This document shows positions 33,823-41,689 of a stretch of DNA of 64,000 nucleotides, piece by piece (position 1 is the stretch's first letter; each line of letters begins with the position of its first letter). The DNA is from Oscillospiraceae bacterium. Lineage in GTDB: Bacteria; Bacillota; Clostridia; Oscillospirales; Oscillospiraceae. The notes beneath the pieces were generated by a model that was given only the letters and a program-made list of their open reading frames with translations, made no database searches and was not told where the DNA came from. Location: the NCBI GenBank assembly GCA_017395085.1, contig JAFPWF010000006.1, positions 39,952 through 103,951 of the forward strand, given 5' to 3'. Made by a program: the position numbers and the translations under genes.

Positions 33823-34030
33823 GCTGCAGTTCCTCCCAGGCTTCCAGGTCGTCCTGAGCCTGTTCTTCCGGCAGGCGCTCGATGGCAAAGCCCGCATGCA
33901 CCATCACATAATCGCCGACCTTCGGGTCGGGAATAAAGTCAACACGAATGGGCCGGCGCATTCCCAGAGCTTCGCCGACCGCATCTTTTCCGTTTACTTC
34001 AATCAGTTTTAGAGGAACCGCCAGGCACAT
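33809..34030 (-). CDS. hypC: Hydrogenase maturation chaperone HypC
   Basis: Small chaperone (73 residues) that carries the Fe(CN)2CO unit from HypD to the large-subunit precursor. The essential N-terminal MCLAVPLKL with Cys2 is intact, and the beta-barrel motif GDYVMVHAGFAIERL is present. It is the first gene of the long operon hypC-hypD-hypE-NuoC-large-hypA-Mrp set-NuoL-NuoH-NuoB-NuoI, driven by the promoter at 34070-34098. Confidence 0.95.
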   Translation of the reverse strand: MCLAVPLKLIEVNGKDAVGEALGMRRPIRVDFIPDPKVGDYVMVHAGFAIERLPEEQAQDDLEAWEELQHALG

Positions 34031-34069
34031 GATCTTGTATCCCGTCAGAATATTATCAAGATAGACTAC

Positions 34070-34098
34070 ATTATATACCGCAAGGTCTTTTTTATCAA
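34070..34098 (-). promoter_or_regulatory. Sigma-A promoter of the hyp-hydrogenase operon
   Basis: On the minus strand TTGATA (34098-34093), 17-bp spacer, TATAAT (34075-34070). Transcription should start near 34063, about 33 bases before the hypC start codon. Confidence 0.8.
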
Positions 34099-34148
34099 TA
34101 GCAAGACCTGAAAAACTACAGCTTTTTTAATCGTTCATTTGCTTTTCA

Positions 34149-34166
34149 ACATGCAGCTTTGCATGT
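34149..34166. repeat. Short perfect inverted repeat upstream of the hypC promoter
   Basis: Seven-base arms ACATGCA and TGCATGT around GCTT. It lies about 50 bases upstream of the hypC -35 box, a place suited to an activator site, but no regulator is known. Confidence 0.45.
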
Positions 34167-34251
34167 AGTCTTCAGAGGAAGCTCGATGAAAAACCAATGC
34201 GTTTCTTTTGATAAAAGCGTTGCCATTCGGAACAGTGCAACACGAAAGCAT

Positions 34252-34291
34252 GGTCCTCTGCAGCCGAAGCGTAAGCTCCCTGCAGAGGACC
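34252..34291. terminator. Inverted repeat downstream of cooS, putative terminator
   Basis: Twelve-base perfect arms (34252-34263 with 34280-34291) around a 16-base centre that itself can pair AGC with GCT. It lies 70 bases past the cooS stop codon. The minus-strand sequence after it is not T-rich, so termination there is uncertain. Confidence 0.5.
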
Positions 34292-34359
34292 TGCTGTTTC
34301 AGTTATCCATACCTGTTACGGCAGGACCAGTGTTGTAATATAAGCGCTGACAGGAGGAA

Positions 34360-36384
34360 TCAATCCCAGCCAAGCTCTTTCCGTTTCGCTTCGAAGTCGG
34401 AAACGATGCGGTTGCCCAGAATCTGAGGATCGGTGTTGACGATCATGACGCCGAGGCCCATCTTGCCGGTATCTTCCTTGAGGAAGCGGGTAACCTTCTC
34501 CGAACCGAAGGTCTGCGGCTCAACACAGTGATAGGAATTCAGGCCAAGCAGACGGAAGGCCAATGCCGCGCCGACTCCTTTTTCATTGGCCCATTCCGGA
34601 CTGGACTGGGCATAAGGCATCTCGCAAAGCTTCTTGCCGAGCAGACTGCAGGCGCCGACCAGGATGCCGGTGGAGCGGGTATTGTCCACGCACTCACCCA
34701 CATGCCACACCGGCGGCACATTATACTGCTTGCAGAAGGCCCTCAGACCCTCGCCACACTTGGCCTCCACGGCATCCATGTTGCAGAAGCCCAACTTCAG
34801 CAGCGGGAAAGAAGCACAGCCATTGGTGAGGATGAGGATATCGTTCTTCAGGAGGATATCCGCCACGTCGACAATACAACGCTCGTAGACCGTCTTCGGG
34901 TTGGTGCAGCCGACCAGATTGACAATACCGCGGATCTGGCCGCTCTTCAGGGCGTCCGCCAGGGGCTGGAAGGAGCCGCCCAGGTCCTTGGTCACGCTCT
35001 CGACACTGAAGCCCAGTTCGGCTTCGACCTCGTACGGCGGGATGAACTTGGGAATGCCCTTGCGCGCCTGATAGCTCTCAATGGCACGGTCCACAATCTT
35101 CCGGGCAATCTCGGTTGTTTCACCGATGTTGGAGTGGGTGTGGTCATAAGCGATGTGCTCGGCGCCGGGCAACTTGGTGGAATCCTCGGTGGTGACGACG
35201 GTGGTTTTGAAGCAGTTCGCCGCGTTCATGATGGACGGGTAGATGTCCTGCACGTCGGCAACCCAGAGATCCAGCGCGCCGGTGGACAGAACCAACTCTG
35301 CTCCGGGAGGATTGCACAGAGGAATCACGTTGTTGTAGCGGTACATGGCGGAAAGCCCCGTGCAGCAAATACCGTAGAACTGGATGCCGTCCGCACCGAC
35401 CGCTTTTGCCTTTTCAAGATATTCCTCGGACTGGCCGAGACGGACGATTTCGCTGACGAGGGTGGGCATGTGGCCGTGTACGGCGATGTTGACACTATTC
35501 TTTTTCAGCGCGCCGATGTTGACCATGGTCTTCCTGCGCTGGCCGACACCGAAGAGCGAGTCGGTCGCAATGTTGGTGTCAACAACCGTACCGAAGACGA
35601 ATGTCAGACCAGTGCGCAGGAACTGCTTCATGATGTTCTGCCAGTCACCGTCGGTGGCTTCGCCGGAGTTGTGCATGGACTCGAAGACTTCGTGATAGGT
35701 TGAAATGGGCATGATGTCCAGATCCTTCCAGACCTTCTGCCTCTCTGGCGGGGCGCCGTACTTGATGGTCTGGTACTCTTCGGTGGCCTCGGGGCGGGAG
35801 AGGTCAGCCAGCATCACGTTTGCAAAGTCGATGGCAACCTCGTTCACCGTGCGGCCTTCGGTCTGGATACCCCAGGCGGCGGCAGTGGCGAGCATCTTCT
35901 CCTCACCGAGAATGGGCAAAGGCAGTTTGCCTTCCGCGGCCCACTTCAGGGAGAGGATGACTTCACGCGCGTGCATGCCGTGCTGTGCCGTACCGGCGGC
36001 CACGGCGCGCAGCAGATTTCTGGCTACGATCAGATCGGCGTCTGCGCCGCAGACGCCGCGCGGGCTCTTCTTGGTGATGCGGCAGGGGCCCATGTGGCAG
36101 ATGCGGCAGCAAATGCCCGCCAGGCCGAAGTTGCACTGGGGCTGCTGTTTGTCAAAACGATCAAATGCATTGTCGATGCCCAACTGCTCCATGCGAAGGA
36201 GCATGGCCTTGACAGCGGGGTCCGGGGTTTCGTCGATCACTCTCTGCTTGTTGGGGAAGGTTTTGCGGTAGGCGTTTACCGCTTCGTTGTAGTCGGTGAT
36301 GTCGTTCACGTCATGGTGGTGATCATGGCAATGCTCGATGACGTTGCCGTGTTCATCCACGTGGGTATGCAGATGCTCGCTCAT
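34360..36384 (-). CDS. cooS: CooS-type carbon monoxide dehydrogenase homologue with altered C-cluster ligand
   Basis: Homologue of the Ni-Fe CODH catalytic subunit (CO + H2O to CO2 + 2e-), 674 residues. The D- and B-cluster cysteines lie in PQCNFGLAGICCRICHMGPCRI-like order with a further GVCGA. C-cluster residues found are the His of VAVHGHMP, Cys of GICCTG, GCTNPK, NGCASF and GECVDN. The position matching Cys333 of C. hydrogenoformans CODH-II (in DYQC) is Asp380 here (DVQD, codon GAC). The first 25 residues hold nine His and one Cys. It has its own promoter upstream of the hydrogenase operon. No cooC, cooF or cooJ is nearby, so activity on CO is unproven. Confidence 0.85.
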   Translation of the reverse strand: MSEHLHTHVDEHGNVIEHCHDHHHDVNDITDYNEAVNAYRKTFPNKQRVIDETPDPAVKAMLLRMEQLGIDNAFDRFDKQQPQCNFGLAGICCRICHMGPCRITKKSPRGVCGADADLIVARNLLRAVAAGTAQHGMHAREVILSLKWAAEGKLPLPILGEEKMLATAAAWGIQTEGRTVNEVAIDFANVMLADLSRPEATEEYQTIKYGAPPERQKVWKDLDIMPISTYHEVFESMHNSGEATDGDWQNIMKQFLRTGLTFVFGTVVDTNIATDSLFGVGQRRKTMVNIGALKKNSVNIAVHGHMPTLVSEIVRLGQSEEYLEKAKAVGADGIQFYGICCTGLSAMYRYNNVIPLCNPPGAELVLSTGALDLWVADVQDIYPSIMNAANCFKTTVVTTEDSTKLPGAEHIAYDHTHSNIGETTEIARKIVDRAIESYQARKGIPKFIPPYEVEAELGFSVESVTKDLGGSFQPLADALKSGQIRGIVNLVGCTNPKTVYERCIVDVADILLKNDILILTNGCASFPLLKLGFCNMDAVEAKCGEGLRAFCKQYNVPPVWHVGECVDNTRSTGILVGACSLLGKKLCEMPYAQSSPEWANEKGVGAALAFRLLGLNSYHCVEPQTFGSEKVTRFLKEDTGKMGLGVMIVNTDPQILGNRIVSDFEAKRKELGWD

Positions 36385-36425
36385 AGTTATCCCTCCGTTT
36401 TTTATAGTTTTGTTTGGTCGTATCC

Positions 36426-36454
36426 ATTATCGCATGCTCCGATCAGAGGGTCAA
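36426..36454 (-). promoter_or_regulatory. Probable sigma-A promoter of cooS
   Basis: On the minus strand TTGACC (36454-36449), 17-bp spacer, GATAAT (36431-36426), about 40 bases before the cooS ATG and its GGAGGG site. Confidence 0.7.
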
Positions 36455-36475
36455 ATTCGATCTGCGAATACAGTT

Positions 36476-36490
36476 ATCAGGAATACTGAT
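36476..36490. promoter_or_regulatory. Small palindrome between cooS and the TDT transporter gene
   Basis: ATCAG and CTGAT arms around GAATA. It lies just upstream of the cooS -35 box on one side and about 25 bases upstream of a TATACT (36514-36519) on the other side, so one regulator could act on both genes. No regulator family is assigned. Confidence 0.4.
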
Positions 36491-36541
36491 GTGCAATTCT
36501 ACGGTCAATCAGTTATACTCGGGATGGAGGTGATTGTTCCG

Positions 36542-37453
36542 ATGAAAGTGCTTCTGACGCGCCTTCCGGTTCCTGTCGGCTGTGTCGCGCTGGGGCTGAT
36601 CGGGCTTGCCGTGCTGCTTAGTGGATACAGTACTCTGTTCCTGTGGATATTCGGGCTGTGCTCTATCCTTCTGCAACTGCTGCTTGTATTGAAATGCTGC
36701 CTGCCCGGGCAACTGCGCACCGCATGCGGCGACTGCGTGACACTCAGCACCCTGGCCGGATACAGCATGGCGCTGATGCTGACCTCCGTCCAGCTGAAGA
36801 CCTTCCTCCCCTACGCCGCAGCCTTTGTTCTCTGGTGCTGCGGGCTTCTGCTGCATCTTATCATTATCGTTCTCTTCAGCCGGAAACTGCTGCGGGAGCG
36901 CCCGTCAGCATTTGCTGCAAGGGGCAGCTGGCTGCTGGTATATGTCGGTATTGCAGCCGCTTCCATTTCCGCGTCGGCATTCGGAGCGAATGCAATCGGC
37001 CGGATTCTGCTGATTCCCGCCGCGCTGGGTGCGCTGATTCTGGTTCCTCTGATCCTCCGGGCGGAACTCAAGAGCAGTGACATTCCCGTAGCACAGAAAC
37101 CCCTGTTCTGCATCATTGCAGCGCCTGTCAGCATCTGGATCTGCGGATACTTCGGTTCCGTCCCGGAATGCTCCAGAACTCTGGTAGCCGTACTGCTTCC
37201 GCTTTCCCAGCTGTTTTATCTGCTCGGCCTGTGGTGTTTGATCAAAACCTGCCGACAGCCATTTTCACCGGCGTTCGCAGCATTTACTTTTCCGTTTGTC
37301 ATCAGCGCCACCGCACTGAAGAAGTCCTGCGTCTTTCTCGGCTGCTCCGGGGCATTCCGGGTACTGATCCCTCTGGAAATCCTGATTGCCCTTGCAGGAT
37401 GCCTTTTTGCTTTTTTCGGGTACTTCCGGTTTCTGCTGATGAAACGCGCCTGA
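36542..37453 (+). CDS. TDT-family (TehA/SLAC1-like) membrane transporter
   Basis: Polytopic membrane protein, 303 residues with about ten hydrophobic helices, like the tellurite-resistance/dicarboxylate transporter family that includes TehA and the SLAC1 anion channel. The opening KVLLTRLPVPVGCVALGLIGLA is typical of the Firmicute branch. The ATG at 36542 has a near-perfect GGAGGTGA site eight bases away; upstream in-frame starts reaching into cooS were rejected. The transported ion cannot be told from sequence. It is divergent from cooS and ends at a bidirectional terminator. Confidence 0.82.
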   Translation: MKVLLTRLPVPVGCVALGLIGLAVLLSGYSTLFLWIFGLCSILLQLLLVLKCCLPGQLRTACGDCVTLSTLAGYSMALMLTSVQLKTFLPYAAAFVLWCCGLLLHLIIIVLFSRKLLRERPSAFAARGSWLLVYVGIAAASISASAFGANAIGRILLIPAALGALILVPLILRAELKSSDIPVAQKPLFCIIAAPVSIWICGYFGSVPECSRTLVAVLLPLSQLFYLLGLWCLIKTCRQPFSPAFAAFTFPFVISATALKKSCVFLGCSGAFRVLIPLEILIALAGCLFAFFGYFRFLLMKRA

Positions 37454-37481
37454 CGCCGCATTCATTCGCTTTATCAACAAA

Positions 37482-37521
37482 ACACCGCCGCCGGCTGTGA
37501 ATCCACAGTCAGCGGCGGTGT
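37482..37521. terminator. Bidirectional terminator between convergent genes
   Basis: Strong stem: 10-bp outer arms ACACCGCCGC/GCGGCGGTGT and an inner CTGTG/CACAG hairpin. It is followed by AGTATTTTATT on the plus strand and TTTTGTTGATAAAG on the minus strand. It serves the TDT gene and the LysR gene. Confidence 0.85.
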
Positions 37522-37533
37522 AGTATTTTATTC

Positions 37534-38481
37534 TTATGATCGGCCGCCCATATAGTTCAGGAAAGTGCGGATGAACCGTTCCTGGATGTCCGTCGGCTCT
37601 TCATCGCGCCGGAGAACCAGATAGAAGTCCCGGTGCTCCCACTGCGTCCTGAGCCGGTAATACAGCATTTTGGAGTCCGCCGGCACGGAGAAGTGCCCGA
37701 CTACCGTAGCGCCATAACCCCGCTCCGCCATCTCAAGTGCCATTGCCGGAGTGGATACCGTGAGTTTTGCCCTGGGCTTAAATTTGGATTCACTGAAGAT
37801 TTTCCTGGTCTGCTCATAGAATTCCGTTCCCTCTGAGAGTTCGACAAACGGTGTCCCGGAAAAAACAGAAATCGGCACCTGCAGGCACTGTCTGGACTTG
37901 TGTTTCCCAGCCACCACATCCTGCGCAGTAAGGGCAAAATCACTGAGCCGCTTGTTGACCGGTGCACCCGGAGGAACGGCAAGCAGATAATGGACCGCAA
38001 AAGCCGGAAGATAGGAAAAGTCCGTAAAATCGACTTCAGAAATGGTGTTGACTGCAATGTCGATTTTGTATTCCCGGAGGCACCTGTTCATCTCCTCGGG
38101 GAACTCGTTGATCACCAGAATTTCAGCTTCCGGTTCAATCTCCCGAAACCGGGAAAGCGCTTCCGGCATTACATAAATCGCATGCATCGGAGTGCAGCCG
38201 ATACGCAGCCTGGCATGCTCAGTCCCATTTGTTTTTTCCAGTTCGCTGAGAAGCGCTTTTTCCGAATCACGAACTCTCTCAATGTGCTGAATGAACAGCT
38301 CTCCCTGGGCAGTCAGCTGAAGCGGTTTTGTCTGCCGGTCAAAAATTTGGTATCCGAGCTCTTCCTCCGTCCGCTGAACCGCCATGCTGACAGCCGGCTG
38401 TGACGCATACAGGAATTTTGCCGCCTGTGAAAAGCTGCCGGTTTTGTACACTGCATAGGTGAATTCCAAATCTCTCTGCAT
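37534..38481 (-). CDS. LysR-family transcriptional regulator
   Basis: DNA-binding regulator of 315 residues. The N-terminal winged helix-turn-helix (residues 1-60) shows the LysR pattern GSFSQAAKFLYASQPAVSMAVQRTEEELG, followed by a linker helix and a two-lobe effector domain. It starts 12-16 bases after the hypF stop codon, so it is probably co-transcribed with hypF and the hydrolase gene. What it senses is unknown; the TDT gene converging on it or the hypF transcript could be targets. A GTG one codon upstream is an alternative start. Confidence 0.88.
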   Translation of the reverse strand: MQRDLEFTYAVYKTGSFSQAAKFLYASQPAVSMAVQRTEEELGYQIFDRQTKPLQLTAQGELFIQHIERVRDSEKALLSELEKTNGTEHARLRIGCTPMHAIYVMPEALSRFREIEPEAEILVINEFPEEMNRCLREYKIDIAVNTISEVDFTDFSYLPAFAVHYLLAVPPGAPVNKRLSDFALTAQDVVAGKHKSRQCLQVPISVFSGTPFVELSEGTEFYEQTRKIFSESKFKPRAKLTVSTPAMALEMAERGYGATVVGHFSVPADSKMLYYRLRTQWEHRDFYLVLRRDEEPTDIQERFIRTFLNYMGGRS

Positions 38482-38496
38482 CACGTTCCCCCTGCG

Positions 38497-40776
38497 CTAA
38501 AAGCGCTCCGATCGGTCGTTTTTCAGCCTTGCAGATGCTATCTTCAGTTGGCCGAGGCTCAGGCCTTCATCGTTACAGGAAACCCGCCTGTGGCAGAAGA
38601 CTTCCAATCCGGCCGCACGCAGGCGCTGCGGAAGGCGCTGCATGAAATAGATGTTCTGAAAACTGCCGCCGGAAAGGACAGTCTGCCGGATTCCGGTCTC
38701 TTTTGAGGCAGCCACCGCGATCTCCACCGCCATTTCAACCATGGTGTTCATGAACATGGATGCGAGAAGCGGAACCGGAACGCCGCTATCGCGCTGCCGG
38801 ATGAGCTCACGGATCATGGGGCGCCAGTCGAAACGTAGCAGCTTCGTATGCGGCGCTTCGGGCGCCGGCTCTTCACAGAATATCACTGGCAGACAGGCAT
38901 CGCTCTCTCCCGCTGCAGCTTCCAGCAGAATAGCCGCCTGACCTTCATAGCTGCAGGTTTCCCGAATGCCCAGGATGGCGGAAACGCCATCAAAGAGACG
39001 GCCCATGCCCGAAGACAAAGGGCAGTTGAACCCGGCAGAAAGCTGCTTTTCCAGAAGCGGAGCATTGGGAAGAGACTCCGTGCTGCATCCGGCTTCTTTC
39101 AGCAGAGAAAAAGCCACGCGGGCTGCCTCTTTCACAGCCCGGTCCCCGCCGATAAGCGGAATCGGCCGGATGCTGCCGAAGCGGGAAAAGCCGGAGTAAT
39201 CGCCAATCAGACACTCGGCGCCCCAGACAGTGCCGTCAGTACCGAGACCGGTGCCGTCCCAAACGAGCCCGATGCACGGCCCGGTAAGCCCGTTGTCCGC
39301 CATGCAGGCAGCCATATGGGCGTGATGGTGCTGCACCTGCAGCAGCGGGATGCTCTCTTTCTCCGCCCGCTCGGAAGCATAGGCCGTAGAAAGGTAGTCC
39401 GGATGCAGATCGCAGGCCAGCGCTTTCGGATGCACATCAAAGAGGCGTTCAAAGTACCGCACCTGCAGTTCATAGTGTTCAAGCGTTTCCAAATTCTTCA
39501 GGTCGCCGATATGCTGGCTGAGGAAAGCGTGTTCTCCTTTTCCGAGACAGAAGCTGGCCTTCTGCTCGGCCCCGCAGGCAAGGATCTGCGCGTGGAGCGG
39601 CAGCACCGTCACAGGCTGCGGTACATAGCCGCGGGAGCGCCGTGCAAAATACTCTTTGCCGCTCAGCACCCAGCAGAGGGAGTCGTCACAGCGTGTCTGG
39701 ATGAAGCGGTTATGCAGCAGGAATCCGTCCGCGATTCCCCGCAACTTTTCGACAGCCGCCTCATTGTCTTTCAGGATAGGCGTATCGGAAAGGTTTGCAC
39801 TGGTCATGACCAGCATATCAAAAGTGCCGTCAAAGAGAAGCACATGCAGGGGCGTATACGGCAGCATCACGCCCAGCCAGTTGTTTTCGCTGAGGTGCGT
39901 AAGCTCCGGGCGGGCATCCAGCTTTTTCTCCAGCAACACAATAGGCTTTCTGGCTCCGTTCAGGATGCGTGCTTCGTCCTCCGAAACCCGGCAGAAGCGC
40001 CGTGCGGCTTCCAGATTGCGGCACATGACGGCGAAGGGCTTCTCATCCCGCTGTTTGCGGCGGCGAAGTTCCCTGGTGATGGCAGGGTCGTCACTCCGGC
40101 AGGCCAGATGGAAACCTCCGAGGCCCTTGACGGCAACGATCTTCCCTTCCCGCAGAGCCTGTTGGGCAAGAGCAACCGGGTCGCCGGATGCCGGATTGCC
40201 GTCGGCATCCAGGAAATTCAGCGAAGGCCCGCAGACCGGACAGCAGTCCGGCTGGGCATGATAGCGTCGGTTTTCAATGTCGTGATACTCGCGGTCGCAG
40301 TCCGGGCACATGGGAAAAGCTTTCATGGAGGTCTTCGGCCGGTCATAGGGCACATCCTCGATGATGGTCAGCCGCGGGCCGCAGTTTGTGCAGTTGATGA
40401 AGGGATAGCGGTAACGCCGGTCCTTCGGGTCCAGCAGTTCCCGCAGGCAGTCCGGGCAGATGGCGATGTCCGGGGAAATAAGCGTGTTGCGTTCAGCCTG
40501 GCGCTCGCTCTGAATAATGGTAAAGTCCGTAAAACCCCGCGCAGGAATCCCGCGCCAGGAAATGTCTTCGATGACTGCTAAAGGAGGCGCTTCGCGGGGC
40601 AATTCCTCCAGGAAACGCCGGAGCTCCTCTCCGTCTCCCTCCAGTTCAACGGTGACGCCGGAGGAGGTGTTCCGGATATTGCCTTTCAGCCCATGCCGCC
40701 GCACCAGGCGGTGCATAAACGGGCGAAAGCCCACCCCCTGGACAATTCCTTTGATTTTTATCTCAATCGTCCGCAT
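38497..40776 (-). CDS. hypF: Carbamoyltransferase HypF (hydrogenase maturation)
   Basis: HypF turns carbamoyl phosphate into carbamoyl-AMP and passes the group to the C-terminal Cys of HypE, the source of CN ligands. Domains in order: acylphosphatase-like (KIKGIVQGVGFRPF, residues 8-21), two zinc fingers (CPDCLRE...CTNCG and CPDCDRE...CPVCG, about 107-185), a YrdC-like domain, and a Kae1-like C-terminal half with LQVQHHHAH and LSGGSFQN. The ATG at 40776 gives 759 residues, the normal size; upstream codons in the same frame lie inside the hydrolase gene. It overlaps that gene by 14 bases. It serves the [NiFe] enzyme encoded 7-18 kb away. Confidence 0.95.
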   Translation of the reverse strand: MRTIEIKIKGIVQGVGFRPFMHRLVRRHGLKGNIRNTSSGVTVELEGDGEELRRFLEELPREAPPLAVIEDISWRGIPARGFTDFTIIQSERQAERNTLISPDIAICPDCLRELLDPKDRRYRYPFINCTNCGPRLTIIEDVPYDRPKTSMKAFPMCPDCDREYHDIENRRYHAQPDCCPVCGPSLNFLDADGNPASGDPVALAQQALREGKIVAVKGLGGFHLACRSDDPAITRELRRRKQRDEKPFAVMCRNLEAARRFCRVSEDEARILNGARKPIVLLEKKLDARPELTHLSENNWLGVMLPYTPLHVLLFDGTFDMLVMTSANLSDTPILKDNEAAVEKLRGIADGFLLHNRFIQTRCDDSLCWVLSGKEYFARRSRGYVPQPVTVLPLHAQILACGAEQKASFCLGKGEHAFLSQHIGDLKNLETLEHYELQVRYFERLFDVHPKALACDLHPDYLSTAYASERAEKESIPLLQVQHHHAHMAACMADNGLTGPCIGLVWDGTGLGTDGTVWGAECLIGDYSGFSRFGSIRPIPLIGGDRAVKEAARVAFSLLKEAGCSTESLPNAPLLEKQLSAGFNCPLSSGMGRLFDGVSAILGIRETCSYEGQAAILLEAAAGESDACLPVIFCEEPAPEAPHTKLLRFDWRPMIRELIRQRDSGVPVPLLASMFMNTMVEMAVEIAVAASKETGIRQTVLSGGSFQNIYFMQRLPQRLRAAGLEVFCHRRVSCNDEGLSLGQLKIASARLKNDRSERF

Positions 40777-41542
40777 CGTAGAAAGCAATGGCAAGTTCCG
40801 CCACCCGGTCAGCCGTGCCGGGGTGATCGGACAGTGAATGCCCCTCGTTTTCAAAGAAGGAAATCGGAATCTGAAACTGCGCGGCAAATCGTTCCGCAGC
40901 CCGCGGGTCAATGACGGCGTCCTCCGCACCATGAGCCATTTTCACGGCTGTACCGCCGAATGCGGACGGATCAAAGGTCCGGAACAGGTCATTCATTTCA
41001 AAATCATGGTACATCTCCCGGGTGATGCGCACCGGCTTGCTGGTTTCAATATTCGCATCGAAGTAACCCTTTTCTTCCAGCGCTGCCAGGTTCTTTCGGT
41101 CCTGTTCCGTTGGGTTTTTCTTCACAAAAAGCTCCGGCATGTTGACCGCCGCGCTTCTGAAAAAAGCTTTTCGCCCAAGGTGCGGCCGCGTGCTGACGTA
41201 CAGTCCCGTCAGGTACGCGCCGAAGCTTGACGCAAAGTAAAACAAGGGCAGACCAAGGTATTGCCCGGCAGCGTACTGTTCCGCCGCTTCGATGCTGTTT
41301 TTGCCGCCTTCGATGCTCAGGGTTTCCTGCTGGGACTCTTCAAAACCGTGCCCGGGAAGATCAATCCCGATGACTCCGTATCCGGCCGCCGGCATTTTCC
41401 GGAACAGCGTCTGATAGGTCGCACATTCCTTGCTGCTGGAAAAACCGTGGATCGCAATTACGATTCCTCTGGGGTTTTCCGGGATTTCCTTCAGGCAGGA
41501 AATGATGTGCTGATCCGGCTTTGTTATTTTCAAGGATTCCAT
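40763..41542 (-). CDS. Alpha/beta hydrolase (lysophospholipase-like)
   Basis: Cytoplasmic alpha/beta-hydrolase of 259 residues. The oxyanion loop is HGFSSSKE (about 32-39). The nucleophile elbow is FASSFGAY, with the first small residue replaced (A-S-S-F-G instead of G-x-S-x-G). The acid is probably Asp in GAEDAVIDP, and the base His in NEGHSLSDHPG. The substrate is unknown. The gene leads a short run with hypF and lysR, overlapping hypF by 14 bases; a functional link to hydrogenase maturation is not evident. Confidence 0.82.
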   Translation of the reverse strand: MESLKITKPDQHIISCLKEIPENPRGIVIAIHGFSSSKECATYQTLFRKMPAAGYGVIGIDLPGHGFEESQQETLSIEGGKNSIEAAEQYAAGQYLGLPLFYFASSFGAYLTGLYVSTRPHLGRKAFFRSAAVNMPELFVKKNPTEQDRKNLAALEEKGYFDANIETSKPVRITREMYHDFEMNDLFRTFDPSAFGGTAVKMAHGAEDAVIDPRAAERFAAQFQIPISFFENEGHSLSDHPGTADRVAELAIAFYDADD

Positions 41543-41639
41543 GGCAAGACCTCCTCCAAACCGTCAGATACAGGACGGCATACCAATCTGCAGTCATTGT
41601 AGCAGAAGCCCGGTTGATCCGCAAGATGATTCAAAAAAC

Positions 41640-41662
41640 GCCCGCGGCTGTTGGCCGCGGGC
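41640..41662 (-). terminator. Intrinsic terminator of the hydCBA operon
   Basis: Perfect 9-bp stem GCCCGCGGC/GCCGCGGGC with a 5-base loop, followed on the minus strand by GTTTTTTGA. It lies 27 bases past the hydA stop codon. Confidence 0.88.
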
Positions 41663-41689
41663 TCAGGATTTGATGCTTTTCCGTTCGGA

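Larger units (their letters stand above)
34031..34359. other. Intergenic region between cooS and hypC with inverted repeats
   Basis: A 329-bp AT-rich gap. It holds the hypC promoter (34070-34098), a perfect 7-bp stem with loop GCTT at 34149-34166, and a 12-bp inverted repeat at 34252-34291. No open frame with a ribosome site was found. Confidence 0.7.

Noticed and set aside
36338-36541. Upstream extension of the TDT transporter gene into cooS
   Set aside because: A near-perfect GGAGGTGA site fixes the ATG at 36542, and the extension would be antisense to the conserved cooS start.
38848-40581. Plus-strand open frame of 577 codons antisense to hypF
   Set aside because: HypF on the minus strand has every family motif; the antisense peptide has none.
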